Shown here piece after piece: positions 36,578 to 45,461 of a DNA stretch of 64,000 nt (the stretch's first letter is position 1; each line of letters begins with the position of its first letter). A program made the translations under genes and the position numbers. Source of the DNA: Amycolatopsis sp. WAC 01376 (GTDB lineage Bacteria; Actinomycetota; Actinomycetes; Mycobacteriales; Pseudonocardiaceae); the NCBI RefSeq assembly GCF_003947415.1, contig NZ_QHKL01000002.1, positions 186,001 through 250,000 of the forward strand. The letters run 5' to 3'. A model generated the notes under the pieces. The model searched no databases. It had not been told where the DNA came from and saw nothing but the letters and a program-made list of their open reading frames with translations.

Positions 36578-36604
36578 CCTTCACCGCATGAGATGCGGTG
36601 AAGG
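36578..36604. repeat. Perfect 12-bp-stem hairpin (CCTTCACCGCAT family), terminator-like
   Basis: CCTTCACCGCAT at 36578-36589 pairs perfectly with ATGCGGTGAAGG at 36593-36604 around GAG. It lies 6 bp past the divIC stop and before the DUF501 gene. The CCTTCAC core is shared with the hairpins at 24341 and 52691. Confidence 0.72.
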
Positions 36605-36660
36605 GAGCTTTCACCACGTCCTATGCGGGGAAAGCGTCCTTCAGCCGGGCGTTTAGCCTT

Positions 36661-37176
36661 ATGGGCGTGAACAGCACGGAAAAGTCTTCCTTCGAGCCTG
36701 TGACCGACGCCGACCGCGAGATCATCGCGGACCAGCTCGGCCGGGCACCCCGTGCGCTGCGTGCCGTCGCCGCGCGCTGCCCGAGCGGCCACCCGTCGGT
36801 CGTGCAGACCAGTCCCCGCCTCGACGACGGCACCCCGTTCCCGACGCTCTACTACTTGACCTGTCCGAAGCTGACTTCGATGGTGGGCACGCTCGAGGCG
36901 TCCGGGCTGATGAAGGAGATGACCGACCGGCTCGCGGAGGACCCCGAGCTGGCGGCCGCCTACCAGCGGACCCACGAGAGCTACCTCGCCGAACGCGACG
37001 CCATCGACCCGCTCGGCCACGAGGTCAGCGCGGGCGGGATGCCCGGACGCGTCAAATGCCTGCACGTCCACTTGGCACACACGCTCGCCGTCGGCCCCGG
37101 GGTGAACCCGTTCGGCGACGAAACCCTCGCGCTGCTCAAAGCCAACGGGTGGCCGTCGGGCGACTGCCAGGGGTAA
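36661..37176 (+). CDS. DUF501 domain protein
   Basis: A 171-residue actinobacterial protein of unknown function. It carries the DUF501 features VAARCPSGHPSVVQTSPRL, PFPTLYYLTCPKL, AGGMPGRVKCLHVHLAHTLAVG and the C-terminal WPSGDC. The conserved Cys and His (CLHVHLAHTLA) suggest metal binding, though this is not established. Its place between divIC and ppx is the same in M. tuberculosis (Rv1025). ATG at 36661 or GTG at 36667 may start it. Confidence 0.9.
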   Translation: MGVNSTEKSSFEPVTDADREIIADQLGRAPRALRAVAARCPSGHPSVVQTSPRLDDGTPFPTLYYLTCPKLTSMVGTLEASGLMKEMTDRLAEDPELAAAYQRTHESYLAERDAIDPLGHEVSAGGMPGRVKCLHVHLAHTLAVGPGVNPFGDETLALLKANGWPSGDCQG

Positions 37177-37358
37177 CACCGACCCCTGGTGCACAGATAG
37201 TTCCTCCAGGTGGGTTAATTCACCCGATGTCGACCAACTGGTCCTCCCCTATGGGGTGAAACCGGTCACCGTATGCGGCAGGCTGGGCACGGTCGGGGTT
37301 GACGGGGTTGGCAAGTACCGGATCGCCGGATCGCGATCCGCCGGGAGGGTTCTGAGGT

Positions 37359-38561
37359 ATGCGCGTGAGGCACGTGCCAGGCGCGGTGACCGGTGTTGTA
37401 TCCATGGGCTCTCGCCTGAGACGCGTACCCCGAGCCGTCCGGAGACTCTGTCTCCGGCACCGCACGATCGCCGCGGTGACCGGAGGCGTCCTCGCCATCG
37501 TCCCGGCCTGTGCCGGGGTCATCGCCGCCGGCAGCTGGGCCGCGACGGCGAGCACGGTCCATTCCGACAACGTCGCCCTCGTCGGCGGCTATGACCCGAA
37601 GAACCCGCTCGTCCAGCAGATCGGTGTCGACGGCAGCCTGCCGAACGCCCCGACCCCGCTCCCGCTGCCCGCGGACGAACTCCCCAACGGACCGCTCGGC
37701 ATCCCGGTCACCGCGCTCGCCGCGTACCGCAACGCCGCCGACATCCTCATCGCCGAACAGCCCACCTGTCACATCGACTGGGCTTTGATCGCGAGTGTCG
37801 GCCGCATCGAGTCCAACCACGCGCGCGGCGGCTACGTCGACGCGAAGGGCAACACCCTCGAACCGATCCTGGGCCCGCAGCTCAACGGCGCCGGACCGTT
37901 CGCGGCCATCCCGGACACCGACGGCGGCAAATTCGACGGTGACACGGTCTGGGACCGCGCCGTCGGCCCGACGCAGTTCATCCCGTCGACGTGGAAGGGC
38001 TACGCCTCCGACGGCAACGGCGACGGCGAGTCCAACCCGAACAACATCTTCGACGCGGCGCTGGGCACCGGGCGGTACCTGTGCTCCGGCGGGCTCGATC
38101 TGTCCAAACCGGACCAGTTGCGCGCGGCCGTCTTCCGCTACAACAACTCCGACACCTACGTGAACACCGTGCTGATCTGGGCCGAGGCCTACCGCACGGG
38201 TGTGCTGCCGACGCCGGACAGCAGGGTGCCCATCGGCGCACCGAACGCCGGTGCCGCTCCGCCGCCCGCGTCGGTGCCGCCGCCTCCGGTGCCGTCGACG
38301 CCACCCGGTTCGGTGACGCCGCCGCCGTCGAGCTCGCTGTCGCCGACGAATTCGAGTTCTTCGCCGTCGAAATCGTCGCCAAGCTCGAAGCCACCGCAAT
38401 GCCCGACGGTCACCGTGACGGAGACGGTACCGACCACGAGCACCAGCCCGACGACCACGAGTTCGACCACGCCGCCGCCGTCGACTTGTACTTCGCCGAC
38501 GACGACCACAACGACCACGACGGTGACGCCGACGGACACCAGCGGTACCAAGTCCCCCTGA
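37359..38561 (+). CDS. Exported lytic murein transglycosylase with Ser/Thr/Pro-rich tail
   Basis: A 400-residue cell-wall enzyme. An N-terminal hydrophobic segment (TIAAVTGGVLAIVPACAGVIA) exports or anchors it. The SLT-like domain has CHIDWALIASVGRIESNHARGG with the catalytic Glu, DRAVGPTQFIPSTWKGYASD and GTGRYLCSGG, a MltB-like pattern cleaving peptidoglycan. From about residue 285 the tail is nearly all Pro, Ser and Thr (encoded by ACG/ACC runs), probably spanning the wall. ATG at 37359 follows GGGAGGG...GAGG. A shorter relative lies at 31287. Confidence 0.9.
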   Translation: MRVRHVPGAVTGVVSMGSRLRRVPRAVRRLCLRHRTIAAVTGGVLAIVPACAGVIAAGSWAATASTVHSDNVALVGGYDPKNPLVQQIGVDGSLPNAPTPLPLPADELPNGPLGIPVTALAAYRNAADILIAEQPTCHIDWALIASVGRIESNHARGGYVDAKGNTLEPILGPQLNGAGPFAAIPDTDGGKFDGDTVWDRAVGPTQFIPSTWKGYASDGNGDGESNPNNIFDAALGTGRYLCSGGLDLSKPDQLRAAVFRYNNSDTYVNTVLIWAEAYRTGVLPTPDSRVPIGAPNAGAAPPPASVPPPPVPSTPPGSVTPPPSSSLSPTNSSSSPSKSSPSSKPPQCPTVTVTETVPTTSTSPTTTSSTTPPPSTCTSPTTTTTTTTVTPTDTSGTKSP

Positions 38562-38583
38562 TCGCATTGACTACTCTGGCGGC

Positions 38584-39537
38584 ATGCCTCGTGTTGCCGC
38601 GATCGACTGTGGGACCAACTCCATCCGTCTGCTCGTCGCCGAGCTGACCCCCCGCCACGACGGGACGGTCGACCTGCGCGACCTGCACCGCGAGATGCGG
38701 ATCGTCCGCCTCGGCCAGGGGGTGGACGCCACCGGCAGGCTGGCCCCCGAGGCGCTCGAGCGCACCCGCAAGGCGCTGGCCGACTACACGGTCGCCGCGC
38801 GCCGCAAGGGCGTCGAAAAGGTCCGCATGGTCGCGACGTCGGCGACTCGTGACGCGAGCAACCGCGACGAGTTCTTCGCGATGACGCGCGAGGTGCTCGG
38901 CACCGAGGCCGAAGTCATCAGCGGGGACGAAGAGGCGCGGCTGTCCTTCACCGGCGCCGTCGGCGAGCAGGATCCCGACGACGGCCCGTTCGTGGTGGTC
39001 GACGTGGGCGGCGGCTCGACCGAACTCGTGGTCGGGACCTGGGACGGCCGCCAGGCCGAGGTCATCGCGGCCAAGTCAGTCGACATCGGCTGTGTGCGGA
39101 TCACCGAACGCGCGCTGAAGTCCGACCCGCCGACAGCGGCCGAAATCGCCGAAGCCCGCGAACTGGCCGCCAAGGTCCTCACCGAGGCCTTCGACGTCGT
39201 GGACGTGTCCACCGCCAAGACCTGGATCGGTGTCGCCGGGACGGTCACGACCTTGACGGCCGTGGCGCAGGGCCTGTCGGAGTACGACTCCGAGCGCACC
39301 CACCTCTCGAAGCTTTCCCACGCGGACATCGACCGTGTCGCGCGGTCGCTTCTCACGGCCGACCACGCGACCCGCGCGGCGAACCCGGTGATCCACCCGG
39401 GCCGGGTCGATGTGATCGGCGGCGGTTCGGTGATCGTGCAGGTGCTGGCCGAGCAGTTCGCCACGCGCAGTGGTCCTGACGAATTGGTGATCTCCGAGCA
39501 CGACATCCTCGACGGGATCGCGCTCTCGTTGGCCTGA
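38584..39537 (+). CDS. Exopolyphosphatase / guanosine pentaphosphate phosphatase family (Ppx/GppA)
   Basis: A 317-residue ASKHA-fold phosphatase that removes phosphate from polyphosphate and/or pppGpp. Motifs: AAIDCGTNSIRLLVAEL (phosphate 1), VRMVATSATRDASN, VVVDVGGGSTELVVG (phosphate 2) and VAGTVTTLTAVAQGL. The short length, without the extra C-terminal domain, matches M. tuberculosis Rv1026. It follows the transglycosylase by 22 bp and is likely co-transcribed with the eno block. Confidence 0.93.
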   Translation: MPRVAAIDCGTNSIRLLVAELTPRHDGTVDLRDLHREMRIVRLGQGVDATGRLAPEALERTRKALADYTVAARRKGVEKVRMVATSATRDASNRDEFFAMTREVLGTEAEVISGDEEARLSFTGAVGEQDPDDGPFVVVDVGGGSTELVVGTWDGRQAEVIAAKSVDIGCVRITERALKSDPPTAAEIAEARELAAKVLTEAFDVVDVSTAKTWIGVAGTVTTLTAVAQGLSEYDSERTHLSKLSHADIDRVARSLLTADHATRAANPVIHPGRVDVIGGGSVIVQVLAEQFATRSGPDELVISEHDILDGIALSLA

Positions 39538-39793
39538 GGGCCGGGTTTTCTCTTACGTGAAGCCATTTCTTTAGGTGATCAAGCGGTGACCTCCAGTCCG
39601 GATTAGACCATTCGGCGCAGCGTTGTTCCTACCAACGTTGTGCTCTGACCGGGTGGTCCGGAAGACCGTCACACATTTGCAACACCAACGCACTGTGATC
39701 GGCTTCACCTGTCCCATAGCGTCGTCTCACCTTCTGGGCGGTAGGGCGCGACCAGCGCCCGCCGACAATCCGACGACGAGAGTTGGAGGGGAC

Positions 39794-41413
39794 ATGCGGG
39801 CTTCACGCGGGTTCTGGGGAGCGACGGCGGTGGTGGCCACGGCGGCCATGCTGCTGACGGCCTGTGGGGGTGGTGGGTCCGGTGAGAACAAGGGATCCGG
39901 TGCCGCTGACGCCAACGCGGCGGTTTCGGTCTACGGCACCGAGCCGGAGAACTCGCTGATTCCCGCCAACACCAACGAGCTCGGTGGGTCCAAGGCCCTC
40001 AAGCCGGTCTTCTCGGCGCTGGTCGGCTACAAATCCGACACCGCCGAGCCGTACAACCTGATGGCCGAATCGATCACCACGACCGATTCGAAGGTTTTCG
40101 ACATCAAGATCAAAAAGGGCTGGAAGTTCCACGACGGGACCGAGGTCAAGGCCAAGAACTTCGTCGACGCCTGGAATTACAGCGCGAACGGCAAGAACGG
40201 CATGCAGAACGCGTCGTTCTTCGAGCAGATCCAGGGCTACGACGAGATCAGCGCCAAAGAGCCCGCCGTCAAGGAGATGTCCGGGCTCAAGGTCGTGAAC
40301 GACTACGAGTTCCAGGCCACCCTCAAGGGCCCGTTCTCGGTGTTCGCCACCAAGATCGGCTATCTCGCCTTCGCACCGTTGCCGGACAAGTTCTTCGCCG
40401 ACCCGGAGGCGTTCGCCAAGGCTCCGATCGGCAACGGGCCGCTGAAGTTCGTTTCGCGCACGCCCAACCAGAACATGAAGCTCACGCGGTTCGACGAGTA
40501 CCAGGGCGACGACAAGGTCAAGTTCAAGGACCTGGAAGTCCGCATCTACACCAGCCAGGAGACCGCGTACCAGGATCTGCTGAGCAACCGCCTCGACTTC
40601 ATGGAGGCGCTCCCACCCGCTGCGAAGGCCGGTGGCAAGTACAAGACCGACCTCGGTGAGCGTCTTGTCGAAGGGAAGCTGCTCGGCGTCAGCGCGCTCG
40701 CGCTCCCGTACTACGTGCCCGGCTACAACAACCTCGACCTGCGCAAGGCGATCTCGCTGGCCATCGACCGCGAGCAGATCGTCAAGACCGTCATGAACGA
40801 CACCTACGCGCCCGCCGACGGCTACGTGTCGCGCGGTATCGAGGGCTACCGGCCCGGTGTCTGCGGCGAGTTCTGCAAGTTCGATCCGGTGAAGGCCAAG
40901 GAGTTCTTCGCGAAGTCCGGCTACACCGGCAAGCTGACCATCGCGTCGAACGCCGACGGTGGCCGTAAGGAACCGCTGGTCGCGGCGTGCAACAGCATCA
41001 AGAACGCGCTCGGCGTCGAATGCGACTTCGTGCCGGCGACCGACTTCGGGCAGTGGCGCAGCATCGTCAACAACCGCCAGCTGACCGGTATGGGCCGCTC
41101 CGACTGGTCCGCCGACTACCCGTCGATCGAGAACTACCTGAACCCGCGCTACAAGAGCACCGGTTCGTCGAACGACTCCACCTACAACAACCCGGCCGTC
41201 GACGCGCTGCTGACCCAGGCTGACCAGACCGCCGACAAGGCGGCCGCGATCAAGCTGTACCAGCAGGCCGAGGACCTGATCGCGAAGGATCTCCCGCAGA
41301 TCCCCGTATGGGAAGAGAAGGGTGTCGGCGGCAAGTCGAACCGCCTCAAGACCGCGAAGCTCGACTTCGGTCGTCTCGCGGACTACGCGTCCATCGAGGT
41401 CGCGGCGAAGTAA
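39794..41413 (+). CDS. Peptide ABC transporter substrate-binding lipoprotein (family 5)
   Basis: A 539-residue extracytoplasmic solute-binding protein of the DppA/OppA family. The signal ends in a lipobox (AAMLLTACGG) and is followed by a Gly/Ser linker. Family landmarks are KKGWKFHDGTEVKAKNFVDAW, LRKAISLAIDREQIVKTV and DLPQIPVWEE. ATG at 39794 follows GGAGGGG. It begins the five-gene importer operon. A perfect hairpin behind its stop probably makes this subunit more abundant than the membrane parts. The ligand is unknown but the family takes up di- and oligopeptides. Confidence 0.93.
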   Translation: MRASRGFWGATAVVATAAMLLTACGGGGSGENKGSGAADANAAVSVYGTEPENSLIPANTNELGGSKALKPVFSALVGYKSDTAEPYNLMAESITTTDSKVFDIKIKKGWKFHDGTEVKAKNFVDAWNYSANGKNGMQNASFFEQIQGYDEISAKEPAVKEMSGLKVVNDYEFQATLKGPFSVFATKIGYLAFAPLPDKFFADPEAFAKAPIGNGPLKFVSRTPNQNMKLTRFDEYQGDDKVKFKDLEVRIYTSQETAYQDLLSNRLDFMEALPPAAKAGGKYKTDLGERLVEGKLLGVSALALPYYVPGYNNLDLRKAISLAIDREQIVKTVMNDTYAPADGYVSRGIEGYRPGVCGEFCKFDPVKAKEFFAKSGYTGKLTIASNADGGRKEPLVAACNSIKNALGVECDFVPATDFGQWRSIVNNRQLTGMGRSDWSADYPSIENYLNPRYKSTGSSNDSTYNNPAVDALLTQADQTADKAAAIKLYQQAEDLIAKDLPQIPVWEEKGVGGKSNRLKTAKLDFGRLADYASIEVAAK

Positions 41414-41427
41414 TCGCGTGGTCGTGC

Positions 41428-41475
41428 GGTCGTGAGTGGCGATTCGGGTTCTTACCCGAATCGCCACTCACGACC
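41428..41475. repeat. Perfect 22-bp inverted repeat inside the peptide transporter operon
   Basis: Arms 41428-41449 and 41454-41475 are perfectly complementary around TCTT. They contain the same 20-nt arm as the repeat at 24428. It sits 14 bp behind the binding-protein stop and 47 bp before the first permease start, the position expected for a partial terminator or an mRNA 3' stabiliser within an ABC operon. Confidence 0.8.
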
Positions 41476-41522
41476 CGCCGGACCGACAGCTCCCACCACG
41501 CGATCCCCAGGACGGCACGCCC

Positions 41523-42449
41523 ATGTCCCAGTACATCCTCCGACGCCTACTCCAACTCATCCCGGTCTTCTTCGGCACGACGTTCCTCATCTACGCCCTG
41601 GTGTGGGCGGTGCCCGGCGACCCGTTCGCCGGCAAATGCGGTCAGGTCGCCTGCCCGCCCGCCTACATCGAGATGATGACCGCGAAGTTCAATCTCGACG
41701 ATTCGATCTTCGTCCAGTACTTCAAATACCTCGGCAACCTGTTCACCGGCGACTGGGGCGAGACCTTCAACGGCGTCTCGGTGGGCGAACTGATCGGGAA
41801 CGCCTATCCGGTGACCGTCCGGCTCGCCCTCATCGCGGTGGCCATCGAAGCGATCATCGGCCTGTCCGCCGGTATCCTGACCGGCCTGCGCGGCAAGGGT
41901 TTCCTCGACAACCTCGTGCTGATGTCCACCACGTTCCTGATCTCGATCCCGGTGTTCGTCACCGCGATCGTGCTCCAGATCGTCCTCGGTTCGGAATTGG
42001 GCATCATCGACGCGAGCGTCTCCGAGGACGCCACGATCGGCGAACTGATCGTGCCGGGAATAGCGCTCGGCAGCCTTTCCATGGCCTACATCGCCCGGTT
42101 GACCAGAGCGAGCATCGCCGAAAACCGGCATGCCGACTACGTCCGTACGGCCATCGCGAAAGGACAGCCGCGCAGCCGCGTCGTCGGCGTGCACCTGCTC
42201 AGGAACTCGGTGATCCCGGTGCTGACCTTCATCGGCACCGACATCGGCGCGCTCATGGGCGGGGCCATCGTCACCGAAGGCGTGTTCAACATCAACGGCA
42301 TCGGCGGGCTCATCTTCCGCGGTATCCAGAACCGGGAGGGCGCCACCGTCACCGGCGTCGTCGTCCTGCTGGTGATGGTGTACCTGCTGGTGAGTCTCAC
42401 CGTCGACCTGCTCTACGCCGTTCTCGACCCGAGGATCCGTTATGACTGA
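41523..42449 (+). CDS. Peptide ABC transporter permease (DppB type)
   Basis: A 308-residue inner-membrane subunit. It begins MSQYILRRLLQLIPVFFGTTF, the hallmark of DppB-like permeases, and has GDWGETFNG, six helices and the ATPase-docking EAA loop in YVRTAIAKGQPRSRVVGVHLL (split here in description). A Cys pair, KCGQVACPP, lies in the first periplasmic loop. The last 8 bp overlap the second permease. Open-frame extension upstream to 41436 crosses the hairpin and is not used. Confidence 0.93.
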   Translation: MSQYILRRLLQLIPVFFGTTFLIYALVWAVPGDPFAGKCGQVACPPAYIEMMTAKFNLDDSIFVQYFKYLGNLFTGDWGETFNGVSVGELIGNAYPVTVRLALIAVAIEAIIGLSAGILTGLRGKGFLDNLVLMSTTFLISIPVFVTAIVLQIVLGSELGIIDASVSEDATIGELIVPGIALGSLSMAYIARLTRASIAENRHADYVRTAIAKGQPRSRVVGVHLLRNSVIPVLTFIGTDIGALMGGAIVTEGVFNINGIGGLIFRGIQNREGATVTGVVVLLVMVYLLVSLTVDLLYAVLDPRIRYD

Positions 42450-43395
42450 CCCCAATGTGGCGGGCGGCGTGTCCTCTGTGGACATCGCCGGCGCCGGAGT
42501 CGCCGACGATTCCGCGGTGGCGCACAAACCGCGCAGCCTCGGCGGCGACGCCTGGCGGATGCTGCGCAAACGGCCGTCGTTCATCATCTCCGCCGTCATC
42601 ATCGTGCTCGTCGTGCTCATCGCGATCGCGCCCGACCTGTTCAGTTCCCGGCCCGCCGGCTTCAGCGATCTGCTCCACGCCAACGAAGGACCGTCGGCGG
42701 ACGCCTGGTTCGGTTACGACAACCAGGGTTACGACGTCTACGCGCGGACAATCCACGGCGCGCGGGCGTCGCTGCTGGTCGGCGTGTTCGCCACGGTGCT
42801 GACCATCCTGATCGGCTCGGTGGTCGGGATCGTCGCCGGGTACTACGGCCGCCTCGTCGACAGCCTGTTCTCGCGGGTGGGCGACATCTTCGCGGCACTG
42901 CCGTTCGTGCTCGGCGCGATCGTCATCCTGACCACCTTCAACGCACCCGGCTCGAATCCCGGCGCGGTCACCATCATCGTGCAGGTGGTGGTCTCGATCG
43001 CCGCGCTGAGCTGGCCGGTGGCGATGCGCATCATGCGGTCGGCGACGCTGGTGGCCAAGCAACTCGACTACGTCAAGGCCGCGCGGGGACTCGGCGCGAG
43101 CACGCCGCGCATCGTGTTCCGGCATCTGCTGCCCAACACGGTCGCGCCGGTGCTCGTCTACGGGACCATCGCGCTCGGCGCGTTCATCGGCGCGGAAGCG
43201 ACGCTGGCGTACCTCGGTGTCGGCGTGCGGCCGCCGGTCATCTCGTGGGGCGTGATGATCAGCGACGCGCGGGACTACTTCCGGGTGAACCCGCACATGC
43301 TGTTGTTCCCCGCCGGATTCGTCACCATCACCGTGCTCGCGTTCGTCATGCTCGGTGACGGGATCCGCGACGCGCTCGACCCGAAGGCCCGGTGA
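42442..43395 (+). CDS. Peptide ABC transporter permease (DppC type)
   Basis: A 317-residue partner permease. The N-terminal cytoplasmic leader of about 45 residues precedes a DppC-like first helix (PSFIISAVIIVLVVLIAIAP). WFGYDNQGYDVYARTIHGAR is the family loop, and the EAA motif is KAARGLGASTPRIVFRHLLP. It ends LGDGIRDALDPKAR, as usual. It overlaps the upstream permease by 8 bp and is followed 6 bp later by the first ATPase, so translation is coupled throughout. Confidence 0.94.
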   Translation: MTDPNVAGGVSSVDIAGAGVADDSAVAHKPRSLGGDAWRMLRKRPSFIISAVIIVLVVLIAIAPDLFSSRPAGFSDLLHANEGPSADAWFGYDNQGYDVYARTIHGARASLLVGVFATVLTILIGSVVGIVAGYYGRLVDSLFSRVGDIFAALPFVLGAIVILTTFNAPGSNPGAVTIIVQVVVSIAALSWPVAMRIMRSATLVAKQLDYVKAARGLGASTPRIVFRHLLPNTVAPVLVYGTIALGAFIGAEATLAYLGVGVRPPVISWGVMISDARDYFRVNPHMLLFPAGFVTITVLAFVMLGDGIRDALDPKAR

Positions 43396-43401
43396 GCGGC
43401 T

Positions 43402-44394
43402 GTGACCGACGAATTGCTGCTAGAGGTGGAAGACCTCCACGTCGAGTTCCGCACGTCCGACGGTGTCGCGACCGTGCTCAACGGCGTGGACTACTCCGTG
43501 CACGCCGGGGAAACCCTTGCCGTGCTGGGAGAATCGGGTTCCGGCAAGAGCGTGACCGCGCAGACGGTGATGGGCATCCTCGACAGCCCGCCCGCCGTCG
43601 TCACCGGTGGCGCCGTCCGCTACCGCGGCGAGGACCTGCTCACGGCCACGGAAGAGCGGCGGCGTGAAGTCCGGGGCGGGGAGATCGCGATGATCTTCCA
43701 GGACGCGCTTTCGGCGCTGAACCCCGTCTTCACCGTGGGATTCCAGATCGAGGAACAGCTGCGGGTCCGGCTAGGGATGTCCAAAAAGGACGCACGCAAA
43801 CGGGCGATCGAACTGCTCGACACCGTGCGCATCCCCGCCGCCGCCCGCCGGATCCGCGAGTACCCGCACCAGTTCTCGGGCGGGATGCGGCAACGCGCGA
43901 TGATCGCCATGTCGCTCGCGCTCGACCCCGATCTGCTGATCGCGGACGAGCCGACGACCGCGCTCGACGTCACCGTGCAGGCCCAGATCATGGACCTGCT
44001 GGCGGAGATCCAGGCCGAACGGCGGATGGGGCTGATCCTCATCACGCACGACCTCGCCGTGGTCGCCGAGGTCGCCGACCGGATCGCCGTGATGTACGCG
44101 GGCCGGATCGTCGAACAGGCCGACGTCGCCGAATTGTTCCGCTCGCCGGGGCATCCCTACACCGAGGCGCTGATGGCCTCGCTGCCGCGGCTCGACCTCA
44201 AAGGACAGACGCTGGAGACCATCAAGGGCCTGCCGCCGAGCCTGCTGAACGTGCCGCCCGGCTGCCCGTTCCATCCGCGGTGCCCGCGGGCGGAGAGCCG
44301 GTGCGAGACCGAACGGCCGGCTCTGCACAACCTCGGCTTCGGCCGGGTCAGCGCCTGCCACTTCGCCGACGAGGTGGTGAGCGGCCGTGTCTGA
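43402..44394 (+). CDS. Peptide ABC transporter ATPase (DppD type)
   Basis: A 330-residue ATPase. Walker A is [13 protein letters not shown], signature [13 protein letters not shown], Walker [16 protein letters not shown]-loop LITHDLAVV. The C-terminal oligopeptide-transporter domain has [17 protein letters not shown] with the Cys cluster that in some relatives binds an iron-sulfur centre. GTG start. It overlaps the second ATPase by 8 bp, and the two should form the ATPase heterodimer. Confidence 0.95.
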   Translation: MTDELLLEVEDLHVEFRTSDGVATVLNGVDYSVHAGETLAVLGESGSGKSVTAQTVMGILDSPPAVVTGGAVRYRGEDLLTATEERRREVRGGEIAMIFQDALSALNPVFTVGFQIEEQLRVRLGMSKKDARKRAIELLDTVRIPAAARRIREYPHQFSGGMRQRAMIAMSLALDPDLLIADEPTTALDVTVQAQIMDLLAEIQAERRMGLILITHDLAVVAEVADRIAVMYAGRIVEQADVAELFRSPGHPYTEALMASLPRLDLKGQTLETIKGLPPSLLNVPPGCPFHPRCPRAESRCETERPALHNLGFGRVSACHFADEVVSGRV

Positions 44395-45385
44395 ACCCAT
44401 TCTGCGGGTCGAGAACCTGGTGAAGTACTTCCCGGTGCGAGCCGGGATCCTCTTCAAACGCACCATCGGGCAGGTGAAGGCCGTCGACGGGGTCTCCTTC
44501 GACCTCATGCCAGGGGAAACGCTGGGCGTCGTCGGCGAATCCGGTTGCGGCAAGTCCACGCTGGCCCAGGTGCTGATGCGGCTGGAGGAACCCACGGGCG
44601 GCCTCGCGACCTTCGAGGGCCGCGACATCTTCGCGTTGCGGGGAGCCGAACTCCGGAAGTTGCGGCGTGAGATCCAGATCGTGCTGCAGGATCCGTACAC
44701 GTCGCTGAATCCGAGGATGACGGTCGGCGACATCATCGGCGAACCCTTCGAGATCCACACCGAGGTGGCGCCGAAGGGATCGCGGGCGGCGAAGGTGCGG
44801 GAACTGCTCGACGTCGTCGGGCTGAACCCCGAGCACATCAACCGGTATCCGCACCAGTTCTCCGGCGGGCAGCGTCAGCGCATCGGGATCGCGCGGGCAC
44901 TGGCGCTGCGGCCGAAAGTGATCATCTGCGACGAGCCGGTTTCCGCGCTGGATGTTTCGATCCAGGCGCAGGTGATGAACCTGCTCGGTGAACTGCAGAA
45001 GGAATTCGGCCTTTCCTATGTGTTCATCGCACACGACCTGTCCGTTGTCCGTCACCTTTCCACGCGGGTCGCGGTGATGTATCTCGGCAAGATCGTGGAA
45101 ATGGGGACCGAAGAGGAGATCTACGAGCACCCGTCGCATCCCTACACGCAGGCGTTGCTGTCCGCGGTGCCGGTCGCGGATCCGGCGTTGCGCGGGCAGC
45201 GACAGGTGATCCGACTGGAAGGCGACGTGCCGAGCCCGCTGGATCCGCCGTCTGGCTGCCGGTTCCGCACGCGGTGCTGGAAGGCGCAGGACATTTGCGC
45301 CGATCAGGTACCCGAATTGATCACGCGGTCCGGCGGGCATTTGTCGGCCTGCCATTTCGCGGAGGAGAAAACGGTCGTCCCCTGA
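44387..45385 (+). CDS. Peptide ABC transporter ATPase (DppF type)
   Basis: A 332-residue ATPase, last gene of the importer operon. Walker [29 protein letters not shown] (Q-loop), signature [13 protein letters not shown], Walker [15 protein letters not shown]-loop IAHDLSVV. The C-terminal domain has [18 protein letters not shown]. It starts with GTG within the end of the DppD-type gene. No terminator hairpin is obvious in the 76 bp before the secreted protease. Confidence 0.95.
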   Translation: MSEPILRVENLVKYFPVRAGILFKRTIGQVKAVDGVSFDLMPGETLGVVGESGCGKSTLAQVLMRLEEPTGGLATFEGRDIFALRGAELRKLRREIQIVLQDPYTSLNPRMTVGDIIGEPFEIHTEVAPKGSRAAKVRELLDVVGLNPEHINRYPHQFSGGQRQRIGIARALALRPKVIICDEPVSALDVSIQAQVMNLLGELQKEFGLSYVFIAHDLSVVRHLSTRVAVMYLGKIVEMGTEEEIYEHPSHPYTQALLSAVPVADPALRGQRQVIRLEGDVPSPLDPPSGCRFRTRCWKAQDICADQVPELITRSGGHLSACHFAEEKTVVP

Positions 45386-45461
45386 CTTTCGTAGGGACTT
45401 CGTTGATAAGAAGAGATCACTCACGTAGCTTGCACGAATAGTTTTCTTCAGGAGGCAGGAA

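Noticed and set aside
37227..37259. A ten-codon reading frame (MSTNWSSPMG) in the same leader
   Set aside because: No ribosome binding site precedes it and it is within chance expectation.
37177..37358. Possible cyclic di-AMP (ydaO-type) riboswitch before the transglycosylase gene
   Set aside because: GGGGTGAAACCGG is reminiscent and such riboswitches precede cell-wall hydrolases in actinobacteria, but the leader is short and the other conserved stems could not be found. A covariance-model search would decide.
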